Of a stretch of 64,000 nt of DNA, positions 18,782 through 27,826 are shown in pieces. Position numbers and translations under genes: made by a program. This stretch comes from Nucisporomicrobium flavum (GTDB lineage: Bacteria; Actinomycetota; Actinomycetes; Mycobacteriales; Micromonosporaceae): assembly GCF_016464385.1 (NCBI RefSeq), contig NZ_JADMLH010000003.1, forward strand, positions 62,001 to 126,000, given 5' to 3'. A model generated the notes under the pieces. The model did no database searches. It was not told the origin of the DNA and saw nothing but the letters and a program-made list of their open reading frames with translations. Position 1 is the first letter of the stretch; the number at the start of each line of letters is the position of its first letter.

Positions 18782-20417
18782 GACGACGCCTCAGGTCCTG
18801 ATCGCCGGCGCGGGCCCGGTCGGCCTGACGATCGCGCACGAGCTCAGCCGGCGGGGGGTCGCCGTCCGCATCGTCGACCGGGCCGCCGCGCCGTCCGTGA
18901 CGAGCCGTGCGACCGCGACGCACGCGCGCACGCTGGAGATCTTCGACCAGATGGGCGTGCTCGGGCGCCTGCTGGATCGCGGCCAGCGGGTGGTGCACTT
19001 CTCGCTGCACATGGGTGGCCGCCGGTTGGTTCGCTTCGACACGAACTACTCCCAGCTGCCGACCCGGTTCCCGTTCAGCCTGATGGTCGATCAGGTCAAG
19101 ACGGAGGCGGCCCTGCGTGACGCGCTGGCCGAGATGGGCGTCAAGGTCGAGCAGGGCGTGAGCCTGGAGGAGCTGGATCCCGGCGACGACGGGGCCGGTG
19201 TCCTGCTCCGGCATGCGGGCGGCCGGACGGAGTCATTTCGGGTCCCGTGGCTGGTCGGTGCCGACGGCGCACACAGTACGGTCCGCCGGGCGCTCGGGTT
19301 GCGGTTGCTCGGTGAGCAGACGCAGACGTGGCTGAACGCGGACGTGGTCATCGACGCCGATCTGCAGCGCAACAGCAACCATCTGCTGCACACCGGCAAG
19401 GGAACAATTCTTCTGGTGCCGTTCCCGGAGCCCGGCAAATGGCGTGCGGTCGACACCGTCGACGTCTCCGGCGCGGAAGACTGGGAGCTGATCCGGTCCC
19501 GCCTGGCCGGCAAGCTCTCCCAAGCCCTGCGTCGGCCGGTCGCGGTCGAGTCGCCGACCTGGGTATCGGTCTTCACCGTGCAGCAGCGGATGATCGAGCG
19601 GATGCGGGTCGGCCGGTGCTTCGTCGCAGGCGACGCGGCGCATGTGCACAGCCCGGCCTCGGGCCAGGGCATGAACACCGGCATCCAGGACGGGTACAAC
19701 CTGGCCTGGAAGCTGGCCGACGTGGTCCGCGGCTACGCCGACGCCCGGCTGCTCGACACGTACGGCGCCGAGCGGGTGCCGATCGGGGCCAAGCTGCTGA
19801 GATCCACCCGGACCGCGACCGGCCTGGTTGCCCTGCGCAACACGCTCGCGCCGATCGCGCTACCGATCGGCGCGCGCGTTCTGAACACGCTGAAGCCGCT
19901 CAAGCGCCGGATCGAAGGAAAGATCATCCGAGGATTCTGCGGTCTGGCCCTGCACTACGCGGACAGCCCGCTGACGGCCGGGCCGGCCTCGCGACCGGGC
20001 ACCATCCCGCCTGGGCACCGGGTCGCCTGCAACGAGGCCGAGTTCGCCGCACACCCGGGCTGGCGCGAACTGGCGGAGGAGCTTCGTGATCCCCGGTGGA
20101 CGCTTCTCGGATTCGGCGATGATGCTCTTTCCCTGGCGGTTCTCGACGACGTGAGCGACCGCTTCGGCGGCGCGGTGTCGGTGCGCCGGGTCACGGCCGG
20201 AGGTCCCGCGGGCGCCGCGACGCTGGGTGATCCCTCCGGCGTGCTCCGCGATCGGCTCGGGGCGCCCGCGCAGGGCTACGCCCTGATCCGCCCTGACGGA
20301 TATCTGGCCGGTGTCGGCCATCTCCTCGGCGGCGGCGAGTTCGGCGCCCGCCTCCGGGAGTACGGGTTGGTGGCCGCCGACGGCGTCGCGGCCGGTACGG
20401 ACGGGGAGGCGCACTGA
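18774..20417 (+). CDS. FAD-dependent aromatic polyketide monooxygenase
   Basis: A 547-residue PheA/TfdB-type hydroxylase. FAD motifs are LIAGAGPVGLTIAHELSRRG (residues ~9-28), VGADGAHSTVR (~160) and GDAAHVHSPASGQGMNTGIQDGYNLAWKL (~286-314). A C-terminal thioredoxin-like domain (~420-535) is present. ATG overlaps the cyclase gene by 8 bp and its TGA overlaps the next ATG, so translation is coupled through the shaping operon. It probably installs a hydroxyl or quinone oxygen on the core, in the way of MtmOI/OIV or PgaE relatives. Regiochemistry cannot be read from sequence. Confidence 0.9.
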   Translation: MSETTPQVLIAGAGPVGLTIAHELSRRGVAVRIVDRAAAPSVTSRATATHARTLEIFDQMGVLGRLLDRGQRVVHFSLHMGGRRLVRFDTNYSQLPTRFPFSLMVDQVKTEAALRDALAEMGVKVEQGVSLEELDPGDDGAGVLLRHAGGRTESFRVPWLVGADGAHSTVRRALGLRLLGEQTQTWLNADVVIDADLQRNSNHLLHTGKGTILLVPFPEPGKWRAVDTVDVSGAEDWELIRSRLAGKLSQALRRPVAVESPTWVSVFTVQQRMIERMRVGRCFVAGDAAHVHSPASGQGMNTGIQDGYNLAWKLADVVRGYADARLLDTYGAERVPIGAKLLRSTRTATGLVALRNTLAPIALPIGARVLNTLKPLKRRIEGKIIRGFCGLALHYADSPLTAGPASRPGTIPPGHRVACNEAEFAAHPGWRELAEELRDPRWTLLGFGDDALSLAVLDDVSDRFGGAVSVRRVTAGGPAGAATLGDPSGVLRDRLGAPAQGYALIRPDGYLAGVGHLLGGGEFGARLREYGLVAADGVAAGTDGEAH

Positions 20418-21187
20418 TGACGATCTCGACTGACGACAAGCCATTGGACCTGGCCGGCAAGGTCGCGCTGGTGACTGGTGCGACTCGCGGCCTCGGGCTG
20501 GCCATCGCTCGCAAGCTGTGCCTGTGCGGGTGCGAGGTGATCGTGAATTTCTCGGCGGACACGGACGCGGCCGAGGCGGCGGTGCGGCAGCTCAGCGGCC
20601 TCGGCGGCAAGGTCGAGGCGATCCAGGCCGACATCAGTGAGCCCGCCGACGTGAGCCGGCTGCTCGAGCAGATCGGCCGGACCTACGGGCGTCTCGACAT
20701 CCTGGTGCACAACGCCGGGGTCTTCCATCCGATGCGGGCCGATGACCTGCGGACCGAGGAGTGCGGCCAGGACATGGCGGTCGCGCTGGGCCCGTTGCTG
20801 CACGGGGTGGGAATCCTGGGAACGATGCTGCCGGAGGGCTCCGGCCGGATCATCGCGATCTCGAGCACGGGAGCCCACGTCGCGGTTCCCGGTTATGCCG
20901 GGCTGGCGATGGCCAAGGCCGCCGTCGAGAGCCTCGTCCGCTATCTCGCCGTCGAGTTCGCCTCCCGGTCGATCACCGTCAACGCGGTCACGGTCGGCAA
21001 GCTCGACAAGGGTGCCGCCGCCGACCCGGCCGGGGTGGGTGCGCGCATCGTCGCTCGTACCCCCGCGGGCCGTCTCACCCGGGCCTCGGACGTGGCCGAC
21101 GTCGTCGCCCTGCTGTGCCGGCCGGAAGCGGCCTGGATCCGGGGCCAGTCGATCGTCGTCGACGGTGGGCTCAGCCTGACCGCCTGA
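20417..21187 (+). CDS. SDR with FabL-like enoyl-reductase signature
   Basis: A 256-residue short-chain dehydrogenase. GATRGLGLA binds the cofactor. Instead of the usual Y-x3-K, the catalytic region reads Y-A-G-L-A-M-A-K: Tyr and Lys are seven positions apart (Y-x6-K), as in the enoyl-ACP reductases FabI and FabL. The following segments (SLVRYLAVEF, RTPAGRLT, IRGQSIVVDGG) resemble FabL. ATG overlaps the upstream stop (ATGA). In an aromatic PKS operon it could reduce a double bond or quinone methide rather than a simple ketone. This is inferred from motif spacing. Confidence 0.85.
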   Translation: MTISTDDKPLDLAGKVALVTGATRGLGLAIARKLCLCGCEVIVNFSADTDAAEAAVRQLSGLGGKVEAIQADISEPADVSRLLEQIGRTYGRLDILVHNAGVFHPMRADDLRTEECGQDMAVALGPLLHGVGILGTMLPEGSGRIIAISSTGAHVAVPGYAGLAMAKAAVESLVRYLAVEFASRSITVNAVTVGKLDKGAAADPAGVGARIVARTPAGRLTRASDVADVVALLCRPEAAWIRGQSIVVDGGLSLTA

Positions 21188-21219
21188 TCTGTCTGTTCGC
21201 ACGGCTGGAGGCCTGCCGG

Positions 21220-22017
21220 ATGCATCTGATCGACCTGTCGTCACCCATCGACGCGAAAGCGTGGGAGCCCAATCCGATCACTCACGACATCATGACACCC
21301 GCGGAGGGCGCGGTGCACATGGCTCGTGAGATGAAGGAGCATGCGGACATCGACTTCGACCCGTCGGTGCTTCCGGACGGCGAACTGCTCAACCTCGACA
21401 CGCTGAGCCTCACCTCGCACACCGGGACGCATGTGGACGCGCCCTCGCACTATGGATCGCGGGCCGCGTACGGGGTACCGCTGACGATCGACGAGCTGCC
21501 GCTCGACTGGTTCCACCGGCCGGGCGTGGTGCTCGACCTGTCCGACGCCCCGGTCGGCACCATCGGCGCCGAACGGCTCGAGGAAGAGTTCGATCGGATC
21601 GGCTACACCCCCCGGCCCTACGACATCGTGCTGCTCAACACGGGCGCCGAGAGGTACGCCGGCACCCCGGAGTTCTTCAGTGACTTCGCGGGCCTGGACG
21701 GTCCGGCGACCGAGCTCCTGCTCGACCTGGGCGTCCGGGTCGTCGGAACCGACGCGTTCAGTTTGGACGCGCCGTTCGCGTCCATGATCGAGAGCTTCGC
21801 GCGGACGGGTGACCGGAGCGTGCTCTGGCCCGCCCATTTCGCCGGCCGGAAGCGCGCGTACTGCCAGATCGAACGACTGGCGAATCTCTCGGCGTTGCCG
21901 CCGACCGGCTTCACGGTGTCCTGCTTCCCGATCAAGATCACGGGGGCCGGAGCGGGCTGGACCCGGGCCGTGGCACTGATCGGCGACGAGCCGGCAGCGC
22001 CGATTCCTACAGTGTAA
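21220..22017 (+). CDS. Metal-dependent cyclase family protein (kynurenine formamidase-like fold)
   Basis: A 265-residue protein of the PF04199 cyclase family, with the metal-binding signature SHTGTHVDAPSHYG (HxGTHxDxPxH pattern, residues ~66-79). Members in type II PKS clusters are thought to close later rings. It is last in the shaping operon. The ATG at 21220 has GGAGG 8 bp upstream, which fixes the start. A degenerate copy of the TetR-type palindrome (CCTACAGTGTAAA, 22006-22018) runs through its stop codon. The ring closed is unknown. Confidence 0.85.
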   Translation: MHLIDLSSPIDAKAWEPNPITHDIMTPAEGAVHMAREMKEHADIDFDPSVLPDGELLNLDTLSLTSHTGTHVDAPSHYGSRAAYGVPLTIDELPLDWFHRPGVVLDLSDAPVGTIGAERLEEEFDRIGYTPRPYDIVLLNTGAERYAGTPEFFSDFAGLDGPATELLLDLGVRVVGTDAFSLDAPFASMIESFARTGDRSVLWPAHFAGRKRAYCQIERLANLSALPPTGFTVSCFPIKITGAGAGWTRAVALIGDEPAAPIPTV

Positions 22018-22059
22018 AAAAATCGCCGCCGAGGTTGCCGATCTCCGGTCGCGGAGGGC

Positions 22060-22090
22060 TAGTCTGCGGAGGAGTGTTCTACGACGTAGA
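22060..22090 (+). promoter_or_regulatory. Promoter region and TetR-type operator of the ABC exporter/repressor operon
   Basis: TAGTCT (22060-22065) resembles the -10 of the MMPL promoter; both read TA-S-TCTGC. The palindrome TCTACGACGTAGA lies at 22078-22090, 8 bp before the ATG of the ATPase gene, so it would overlap the 5' end of the message. A weaker relative sits at 22006-22018. Since the repressor is third in this operon, autoregulation is expected. Confidence 0.75.
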
Positions 22091-22098
22091 GGAATCTG

Positions 22099-23025
22099 AT
22101 GCTGGAGATAACCGGCCTGCGGAAGGCCTACGGGGACAATCAGGTCCTGCGCGGCGTCGACTTGACCGTGCGGCCTGGACAGATAGTCGGCCTGCTCGGC
22201 TCCAACGGCGCGGGCAAGACCACTCTGATCTCGATCGTCGCCGGGCTTCGACCGGCCGACGGCGGGACTGTCCGGGTGGCGGGCATCGACGCGCTGACCG
22301 ACCGGCGGCAGGCTGCCCAGCACATCGGCCTCGCCCCGCAGGAGCTGGGCATCTATCCCACGCTGACGGTCGCGGACAACCTGGCCTTCTTCGCCCGGCT
22401 GGCCGGAATGTCCCGATCGGACACGGCGCGCCGGGTGAGCCAGGTCGCCGAGGCCGTCGGGCTCGCCGAGTGGATGCGCAAAAAGGCCGGTGAGCTCTCC
22501 GGCGGCCAGAAGCGTCGGCTGCACACAGGCATGGCGCTGTTGCACAAGCCCGCCCTGCTCTTCCTGGACGAGCCGACGGTCGGCGCCGACGTGCAGTCGC
22601 GGGCCAGCATCCTGGAGGTGGTGCGTTCGCTCGCCGCCGACGGCGTCGCGGTGGTCTACACCTCCCACTATCTCACCGAACTCGAGCAGCTCAACGCTGA
22701 CATCGCCGTGCTGCACGAGGGCCGCGTGGTCGTCCGGGGCTCCCTCGACGAGGTTCTCGGCCAGTACGCGGTGGCCAACGTGGTGCTGCACTTCTCCGGA
22801 ACGGCGCCGGACCTGCCGGGCTGGCGAAGCGACGGAAGCAGCCTGTCGCCGCTGGCGGTTCCGGAAGACCCGGCCAGGACCGCGGCTCAGGCGCTGGTCT
22901 CGCTCGGTGTCGAGGCCGAGTCCCTGGCCGGTGTGGAGATCATTCGTCCCAGTCTGGAAACTGCGTACCTGGCCATCACCGGCCGGGCCATCACCCCGGA
23001 GGCCGACAGTGCTCTCGTCGCGTAG
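22099..23025 (+). CDS. ABC transporter ATP-binding protein (DrrA-type exporter)
   Basis: A 308-residue nucleotide-binding subunit. Walker A GSNGAGKTT (~35), Q-loop in LAPQELGIY, signature LSGGQKRRL, Walker B ALLFLDEP, and the switch His in TSHYLTE. A ~90-residue C-terminal extension is typical of DrrA-like drug-export ATPases. The permease gene starts inside its 3' end and the TetR gene follows, so the three form an operon behind the TetR-type operator. Role: energising export of the cluster product or a toxic intermediate. Confidence 0.95.
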   Translation: MLEITGLRKAYGDNQVLRGVDLTVRPGQIVGLLGSNGAGKTTLISIVAGLRPADGGTVRVAGIDALTDRRQAAQHIGLAPQELGIYPTLTVADNLAFFARLAGMSRSDTARRVSQVAEAVGLAEWMRKKAGELSGGQKRRLHTGMALLHKPALLFLDEPTVGADVQSRASILEVVRSLAADGVAVVYTSHYLTELEQLNADIAVLHEGRVVVRGSLDEVLGQYAVANVVLHFSGTAPDLPGWRSDGSSLSPLAVPEDPARTAAQALVSLGVEAESLAGVEIIRPSLETAYLAITGRAITPEADSALVA

Positions 23026-23782
23026 CTTCGTCATCGCCGGCAGCGGCATCCGGCTTCTCCTGGCGGATCCCGCGCCGTTCATCCTCACGATCCTCATGCC
23101 CCTGCTGCTGACGGCGTTCCTGTCGCCGGCATCCAAGGCACAGCTCAGCCTGTCCGGGCACGCCAACGCGAGCGGGGCTCAGCAACTGATTCCCGGTCTC
23201 GGTGTGTTGTTCACCCTGCTGGGCACCTCGCTGGTGGGCACGCTGTTCTTCCGGGAACACGCGTGGGGGACGTGGGAGCGGTTGCGGTCGAGTTCGGCCT
23301 CGACCCTGGACATCGTGATCGGCAAGGTGGCCCCGCTGTACGTCGTCCAGCTGGGCCAGATGGCGGTGCTCTTCGTCGCCGGTGTTCTGGTCTTCGGCTA
23401 TCGCCCGAACGGATCGATCCTCGCGCTCGTCGTCGTGCTCGCCGTCTTCGTCGCCATGGTCGCGGCGTTCGGGGTGATGCTCGTGGCGCTTTTCGCGACC
23501 ATGGACCAGGCGCTGGTCGTGGGGAATCTCGGCGGCATGCTGATGGGCGGGATCGGTGGAGCGCTGGCACCGACCAGCACGCTGCCGGGCTGGCTGCAGG
23601 CGGTGGCGCACATCAGTCCCGCTTACTGGGCGATCGCGGCCTTGCAGAAAATCACCCTCGACCACGGCAACCTCGGTGACGTCGCCGGGTCCTTGCTGGT
23701 CATGGCACTGTTCGGACTAAGCTTTGCCCTGGTGGCCGGTCTGCGGTTCCGGCCTTCGGACACCAAAGTGGGAACTACGTGA
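23009..23782 (+). CDS. ABC-2 type transporter permease
   Basis: A 257-residue membrane subunit with about six predicted helices and the ABC-2 features PLLLTAFLSPA, a central amphipathic GTLFFREHAWGTWERLRSSS and a late ISPAYWAIAALQ. GTG 23009 has CCGGAGG upstream and overlaps the ATPase gene by 17 bp, so synthesis is coupled. It pairs with the ATPase as a DrrAB-like half exporter. Its TGA overlaps the GTG of the TetR gene. Confidence 0.92.
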   Translation: MLSSRSFVIAGSGIRLLLADPAPFILTILMPLLLTAFLSPASKAQLSLSGHANASGAQQLIPGLGVLFTLLGTSLVGTLFFREHAWGTWERLRSSSASTLDIVIGKVAPLYVVQLGQMAVLFVAGVLVFGYRPNGSILALVVVLAVFVAMVAAFGVMLVALFATMDQALVVGNLGGMLMGGIGGALAPTSTLPGWLQAVAHISPAYWAIAALQKITLDHGNLGDVAGSLLVMALFGLSFALVAGLRFRPSDTKVGTT

Positions 23783-24492
23783 TTCGAAATGCAGCGAACG
23801 GCCTGAGTGGCCCGAGCGAGCCGCGCGACAGCGCCCGGCGGCCAGTCCGCCCCGCGCTGTCGCGCGATTTCATTATCAAGACCGCCCTTGAGATGGTCGA
23901 CACGCGCGGTATCGGCCAGCTGTCGATGCGTAAACTCGGTGCCGAGCTGGGCGTGGACCCGATGGCGATCTACTACTACCTGCCCAACAAGCAGGCACTT
24001 TTCGATGGCCTCGTCGAGGCGGTCTACGCGGAGATCCAGATCGACGTCGACGGGGAAGCGAGCGATTCCTGGCGCAGCACGCTGGTCGCGTTCGCGCGGC
24101 AGCTGCGCACCGTCCTCGGCCGCCACCCCGACATGCTGCCGATGGTTGCGACGCGACCGGTCTTCTCGCCCGCGGTGCTCGGCTTCGGCGAGCGGGCGGT
24201 CGTCCAGCTCGGCGCGGTCGGCTTCACCGGGCAGCAAGCGCTGCAACTGGTGAACTGCCTGCGTACTTTCACCGTCGGCCACGCCTTCGCCGAGCTCAGC
24301 GAGCCGGTCGGCGCCCCGGCTCCGTCCCAGGACGAGGTCGCCGCCGTGATCGCCGAGCGCTATCCGAAGCTGGCCGATGCGATCGCCGGTGGCTACCAGC
24401 CGGATGTGGAGTACGAGGCGGGCCTGCAGGCCATGCTGGACGGATTCGAGCTGCTCCGGCCGCCGGCGGGTGAGGCCGGTCCGGGGTCGTAG
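23779..24492 (+). CDS. TetR-family repressor, likely controlling export and oxidase genes
   Basis: A 237-residue regulator. Residues ~28-75 form the helix-turn-helix: IIKTALEMVDTRGIGQLSMR and LGVDPMAIYYYLPNKQALFDGLVEA, close to TetR class proteins with a TetR_C-like ligand domain (~85-225). GTG overlaps the permease stop. Repressors placed with their exporter normally bind the exporter promoter and release it on binding product. The best candidate operator is TCTACGACGTAGA, found three times identically (2451, 22078, 56435) and once approximately (32491). Binding is inferred, not shown. Confidence 0.93.
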   Translation: MIRNAANGLSGPSEPRDSARRPVRPALSRDFIIKTALEMVDTRGIGQLSMRKLGAELGVDPMAIYYYLPNKQALFDGLVEAVYAEIQIDVDGEASDSWRSTLVAFARQLRTVLGRHPDMLPMVATRPVFSPAVLGFGERAVVQLGAVGFTGQQALQLVNCLRTFTVGHAFAELSEPVGAPAPSQDEVAAVIAERYPKLADAIAGGYQPDVEYEAGLQAMLDGFELLRPPAGEAGPGS

Positions 24493-24495
24493 CGG

Positions 24496-24524
24496 TTGAG
24501 TGCCTCTCGACCTCTCCTCGAACG
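24496..24524 (+). promoter_or_regulatory. Putative SARP box before the O-methyltransferase operon
   Basis: TTGAGTG (24496), TCGACCT (24507) and TCGAACG (24518) are spaced by exactly 11 bp. Eight bases after the last copy lies GACGCT, with A and T at the key -10 positions 2 and 6. The start codon is 70 bp further on. Confidence 0.55.
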
Positions 24525-24593
24525 TGGCGAACGACGCTGACTGAACCAATGCAGTCATCGCTTCGAACACCGAGAGGACGGCTCAGTCGACAG

Positions 24594-25631
24594 ATGAGCG
24601 ACACGCTGTTTGACCTTGCCCGGCAGGCTCGAACGATCATGCAAATCAACTCGGCGTACTTCCAGTCGAAGGTGTTGCAGAGCGCGGTCGAACTGGGATT
24701 GTTCGACATGCTCGCCGAGCGACCGGCGACGGTGGAGGCGATCGTCTCGGAGCTGAAGATCAGGCCGCGGATGGCCCTCGACTTCCTCGACGCCCTGGTC
24801 GGTCTCGGGCTGCTCACCCGCGACGCGGGTGAGTACGGCCTCGCCGCCGGCGTCGGCGAGTTCCTCACCACATCGGGTGGCCACTATGTCGGCGGCAGCA
24901 TCGTGCAGCACGCCCGCAAGCACTACCGCCTGTGGGCCGACCTGACCGAGACGCTGCAGGATCTCGCGGCCGAGGAGAACGTGCTGTACGGCACGAAGTC
25001 CTTCCTCAAGGTCTACGAGAACCACGAGATCGTGCGCAACCTGATGAACCACATGGACACCTACAACGGCTTCGTCGGGCCGCAGCTGGCCACCGCGATC
25101 GACTGGAGCGGCTACCAGTCGTTCGTCGACCTCGGCGGTGCCCGGGGCAACGTCGCCGCGCAGCTGGTCACCGCGATTCCGCACCTCCAAGGCGGCGTCT
25201 ACGACCTGCCGCCGGTAGAGCCGCTCTTCGACGAGCACATGGCCAAGAAGGGCACGACCGGCCGGGTGACCTTCTATGCCGGCGACTTCACCCAGGACGA
25301 ACTCCCCGCAACCGACGCCATCATCATCGGTCACGTGTTGCACGACTGGACGCCTGAATATCGGGCGAAGGTCATCGCCCGCACATTCGAGGCGATCCGG
25401 CCGGGCGGTGCGCTGCTCGTCTACGACGCCATGCTCGACGACGAGCGCGTCGACGCACCGGCCCTGCTCCAGAGCCTCAACTGCCGGGTGCTGAGCCGCG
25501 GTGGAGGCTCCGAGTACTCGGTCGCGGAGTGCCGCGAGTGGACTGAGGCTGCCGGATTCACCTTCGACAAGGCCGTCGACCTGGAGACGATCACCAACGA
25601 CCGCGTGGTCGTCGTCCGCAAGCCCGCCTGA
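24594..25631 (+). CDS. O-methyltransferase (PF00891 type)
   Basis: A 345-residue SAM-dependent O-methyltransferase with an N-terminal winged-helix dimerisation domain (~10-95) and a C-terminal Rossmann domain. The SAM loop is VDLGGARGN (normally GGGxG), followed by the post-motif IIIGHVLHDW. It belongs to the TcmN-C/DnrK-like plant-COMT fold that methylates phenols. ATG 24594 is chosen because the domain begins there; GAGAGGA lies rather far upstream (15 bp) and an earlier ATG at 24549 is possible. First gene of an operon leading to an SDR, halogenase 2 and another methyltransferase. Confidence 0.9.
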   Translation: MSDTLFDLARQARTIMQINSAYFQSKVLQSAVELGLFDMLAERPATVEAIVSELKIRPRMALDFLDALVGLGLLTRDAGEYGLAAGVGEFLTTSGGHYVGGSIVQHARKHYRLWADLTETLQDLAAEENVLYGTKSFLKVYENHEIVRNLMNHMDTYNGFVGPQLATAIDWSGYQSFVDLGGARGNVAAQLVTAIPHLQGGVYDLPPVEPLFDEHMAKKGTTGRVTFYAGDFTQDELPATDAIIIGHVLHDWTPEYRAKVIARTFEAIRPGGALLVYDAMLDDERVDAPALLQSLNCRVLSRGGGSEYSVAECREWTEAAGFTFDKAVDLETITNDRVVVVRKPA

Positions 25632-25644
25632 TCGGCGCCGTGCT

Positions 25645-26406
25645 GTGGACACCGACCTGTCGGGCCGGACCGTGCTCGTCACCGGCGGAAGCCGCGGGAT
25701 CGGCCGCGAGATCACCCGGGCCTTCGCCTCGGAGGGGGCCCGGGTCGCGCTGACCTATCAGCGGGACCGTGACGGGGCCGAGGCATTGTGCGAGCAGCTG
25801 CGGGCTCAGGGCGGCGAGGTCCTTGCCGTGCCCTATTCCCTGGCGGAGCCCGGGTCCGTGCGGGAGGTCGTCGCCGCCGTCCGGCGGGTGTGGGGCGACC
25901 CCGACGTTCTGGTCGCCAACGCCGCGCTCCGCCCGCCTCGGCGGGCCCCCTCGGCACCGCTGGAGGACATCGAGGACGGGCAGTGGGAGCCGGTCATCGA
26001 ACACAACGTGCTGGGGACCGTACGTCTCGTCCGTACCGTCCTGCCGGGGATGCGGCGCCGCAAATGGGGCCGCGTCGTCCTGCTGTCGTCGCACAACGCG
26101 CTCGGCGGCAATCCCGGTCAGGAGCTGATGGGGTCGGCGAAAGCGGCCCTGCACGGCTTCGCCCGCAGTCTGAGCTGGAACGTGGGACCGGACGGAATCC
26201 TGATCAACGTCGTTTGTCCCGGACTGACGACCACCGCCGACGTGCTCGCGAAGCTGCCGCGCGAGGTGATCGACCGAGAGGTCGCGGCCACGCCGACGGG
26301 CCGGTTGAGCAGCCCCGAGGACATCGCCGGCATGGTCGTCTTCCTCGGTTCCGGAACCAACACCAACATCACCGGTGAAGCGCTGACCGTCGCCGGCGGC
26401 CGCTGA
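25645..26406 (+). CDS. Short-chain dehydrogenase/reductase lacking the catalytic Tyr
   Basis: A 253-residue SDR-fold protein. The cofactor loop VTGGSRGIGRE is intact, and a Ser pair sits in VLLSSHNAL. The active-site region reads GNPGQELMGSAKAAL: the Lys is there, but no Tyr occurs at either Y-x3-K or Y-x6-K spacing, and the NAG motif reads NAALR. It may use another residue, act on an acidic phenol or quinone, or serve as a non-catalytic partner or cyclase. GTG 25645 is 14 bp after the methyltransferase stop with a poor RBS, suggesting coupling. Confidence 0.82.
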   Translation: MDTDLSGRTVLVTGGSRGIGREITRAFASEGARVALTYQRDRDGAEALCEQLRAQGGEVLAVPYSLAEPGSVREVVAAVRRVWGDPDVLVANAALRPPRRAPSAPLEDIEDGQWEPVIEHNVLGTVRLVRTVLPGMRRRKWGRVVLLSSHNALGGNPGQELMGSAKAALHGFARSLSWNVGPDGILINVVCPGLTTTADVLAKLPREVIDREVAATPTGRLSSPEDIAGMVVFLGSGTNTNITGEALTVAGGR

Positions 26407-26455
26407 GACGCCGTCGCGGGTCGGCGACCGGCTACCAAGAGGAGGAGAGGTTCGC

Positions 26456-27802
26456 GTGGCAATCAACTTCGACGTGGCGATCATCGGAGGCGGGCCGGCC
26501 GGCTCGACCGCTGCCGCCTACCTTGCCGAGGCGGGAATGTCAGTCGCGGTGTTCGAGAGTGAGCTGTTTCCCCGGCCGCACGTCGGTGAGTCACTAGTGC
26601 CCGCGACCACGCCGGTGCTGCTCGAGATCGGGGTGATGCCCGAGATCGAGGCGGCCGGCTTCCCGAAGAAGTTCGGGGCGGCCTGGACGTCGGCCGAACG
26701 GCGCGACATCCCGCACAACGGATTCACCAACCTGCAGCACGAGTTTCGCGCTGCCGACGTGCGGTTCGACGAGTGCGATCAACCCGGCGTCGACCGGGAC
26801 CACACCTTCCACGTCGACCGCTCGAAGTTCGATCTGATCCTGCTCAAGAACGCCGAGCGGCTCGGCGCGAAGGTGTTCACCGGCGTCCGTGTCCAGAAGG
26901 TCGACTTCGACGACCCCGAGCACGTCGTGGTCACCACCGCGATGGGGTCGAAGCAGGTCGACTTCACCGTCCGCATGGTGGTCGACGCCTCCGGCCGGCA
27001 GACCAAGATCGGCAACCAGCTCAAGCTGAAGGTCTCCGACCCGGTCTTCAAGCAGTACGCCCTGCACACCTGGTTCGAGGGTCTGGACCGGGCGGCGCTC
27101 GCGGTCTCCCCGGAGAAGACCGACTACATCTTCGTTCACTTCCTGCCGGTCCGCGACACGTGGGTGTGGCAGATCCCCATCACCGACACGATCACGAGCA
27201 TCGGTGTGGTCACGCAGAAGCAGCAGTTCACCGATGCGCACACCGATCAGGACCAGTTCTTCTGGGACACCGTCGGCAGCCGGCCGGACCTGTTCGACGC
27301 GCTCAAGCAGGCCCGGCAGGTACGTCCGCTCAAACCCGAGGGCGACTACAGCTATTCGATGACGCAGGTGTGCGGCGATCGGTTCGTCCTGATCGGTGAC
27401 GCGGCTCGGTTCGTCGACCCGATCTTCTCCACGGGGGTCAGCGTCGCCCTCAACAGCGCCCGGATCGCCTGCGCCGACATCATCAAGGCCTTCGAAGCGG
27501 GCGACTTCGCCAAGGAGCGGTTCGCGACCTTCGAGGCCAAGCTGCGCCGGGGCGTCAAGAACTGGTACGAGTTCATCTCGATCTACTACCGGCTCAACAT
27601 CCTGTTCACCGCGTTCGTCCAGGACTCGCGCTACCGCATCGACGTGCTCAAGCTCCTCCAGGGCAGCGTCTATGACGAGGACGAGCCGGCGGCGCTCAAG
27701 GCCATGCGCGAGGTTCTCGAGGTGGTCGAGAACGACCCAGAGCACCTCTGGCACCCCTACCTGGGCACGCTGCGGGCGATGTCCGCGGCGCCGAGCTTCT
27801 GA
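26456..27802 (+). CDS. FADH2-dependent halogenase 2
   Basis: A 448-residue paralogue of the halogenase at 10153-11499, identical in length and in most motifs: IIGGGPAGST, VGESLVPATTPVL, Lys in GFPKKFGAAW, the W-V-W-Q-I-P motif, and the long C-terminal block around NWYEFISIYYRLN. GTG start with a strong AGGAGGAGAGG. It lies in an operon with an O-methyltransferase. Two such enzymes suggest two chlorination sites or substrates, for example the polyketide core and the methylsalicyl unit (compare ChlB4 in chlorothricin). Confidence 0.92.
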   Translation: MAINFDVAIIGGGPAGSTAAAYLAEAGMSVAVFESELFPRPHVGESLVPATTPVLLEIGVMPEIEAAGFPKKFGAAWTSAERRDIPHNGFTNLQHEFRAADVRFDECDQPGVDRDHTFHVDRSKFDLILLKNAERLGAKVFTGVRVQKVDFDDPEHVVVTTAMGSKQVDFTVRMVVDASGRQTKIGNQLKLKVSDPVFKQYALHTWFEGLDRAALAVSPEKTDYIFVHFLPVRDTWVWQIPITDTITSIGVVTQKQQFTDAHTDQDQFFWDTVGSRPDLFDALKQARQVRPLKPEGDYSYSMTQVCGDRFVLIGDAARFVDPIFSTGVSVALNSARIACADIIKAFEAGDFAKERFATFEAKLRRGVKNWYEFISIYYRLNILFTAFVQDSRYRIDVLKLLQGSVYDEDEPAALKAMREVLEVVENDPEHLWHPYLGTLRAMSAAPSF

Positions 27803-27826
27803 GCCGGCCGACGGGAGACTGGGAAC

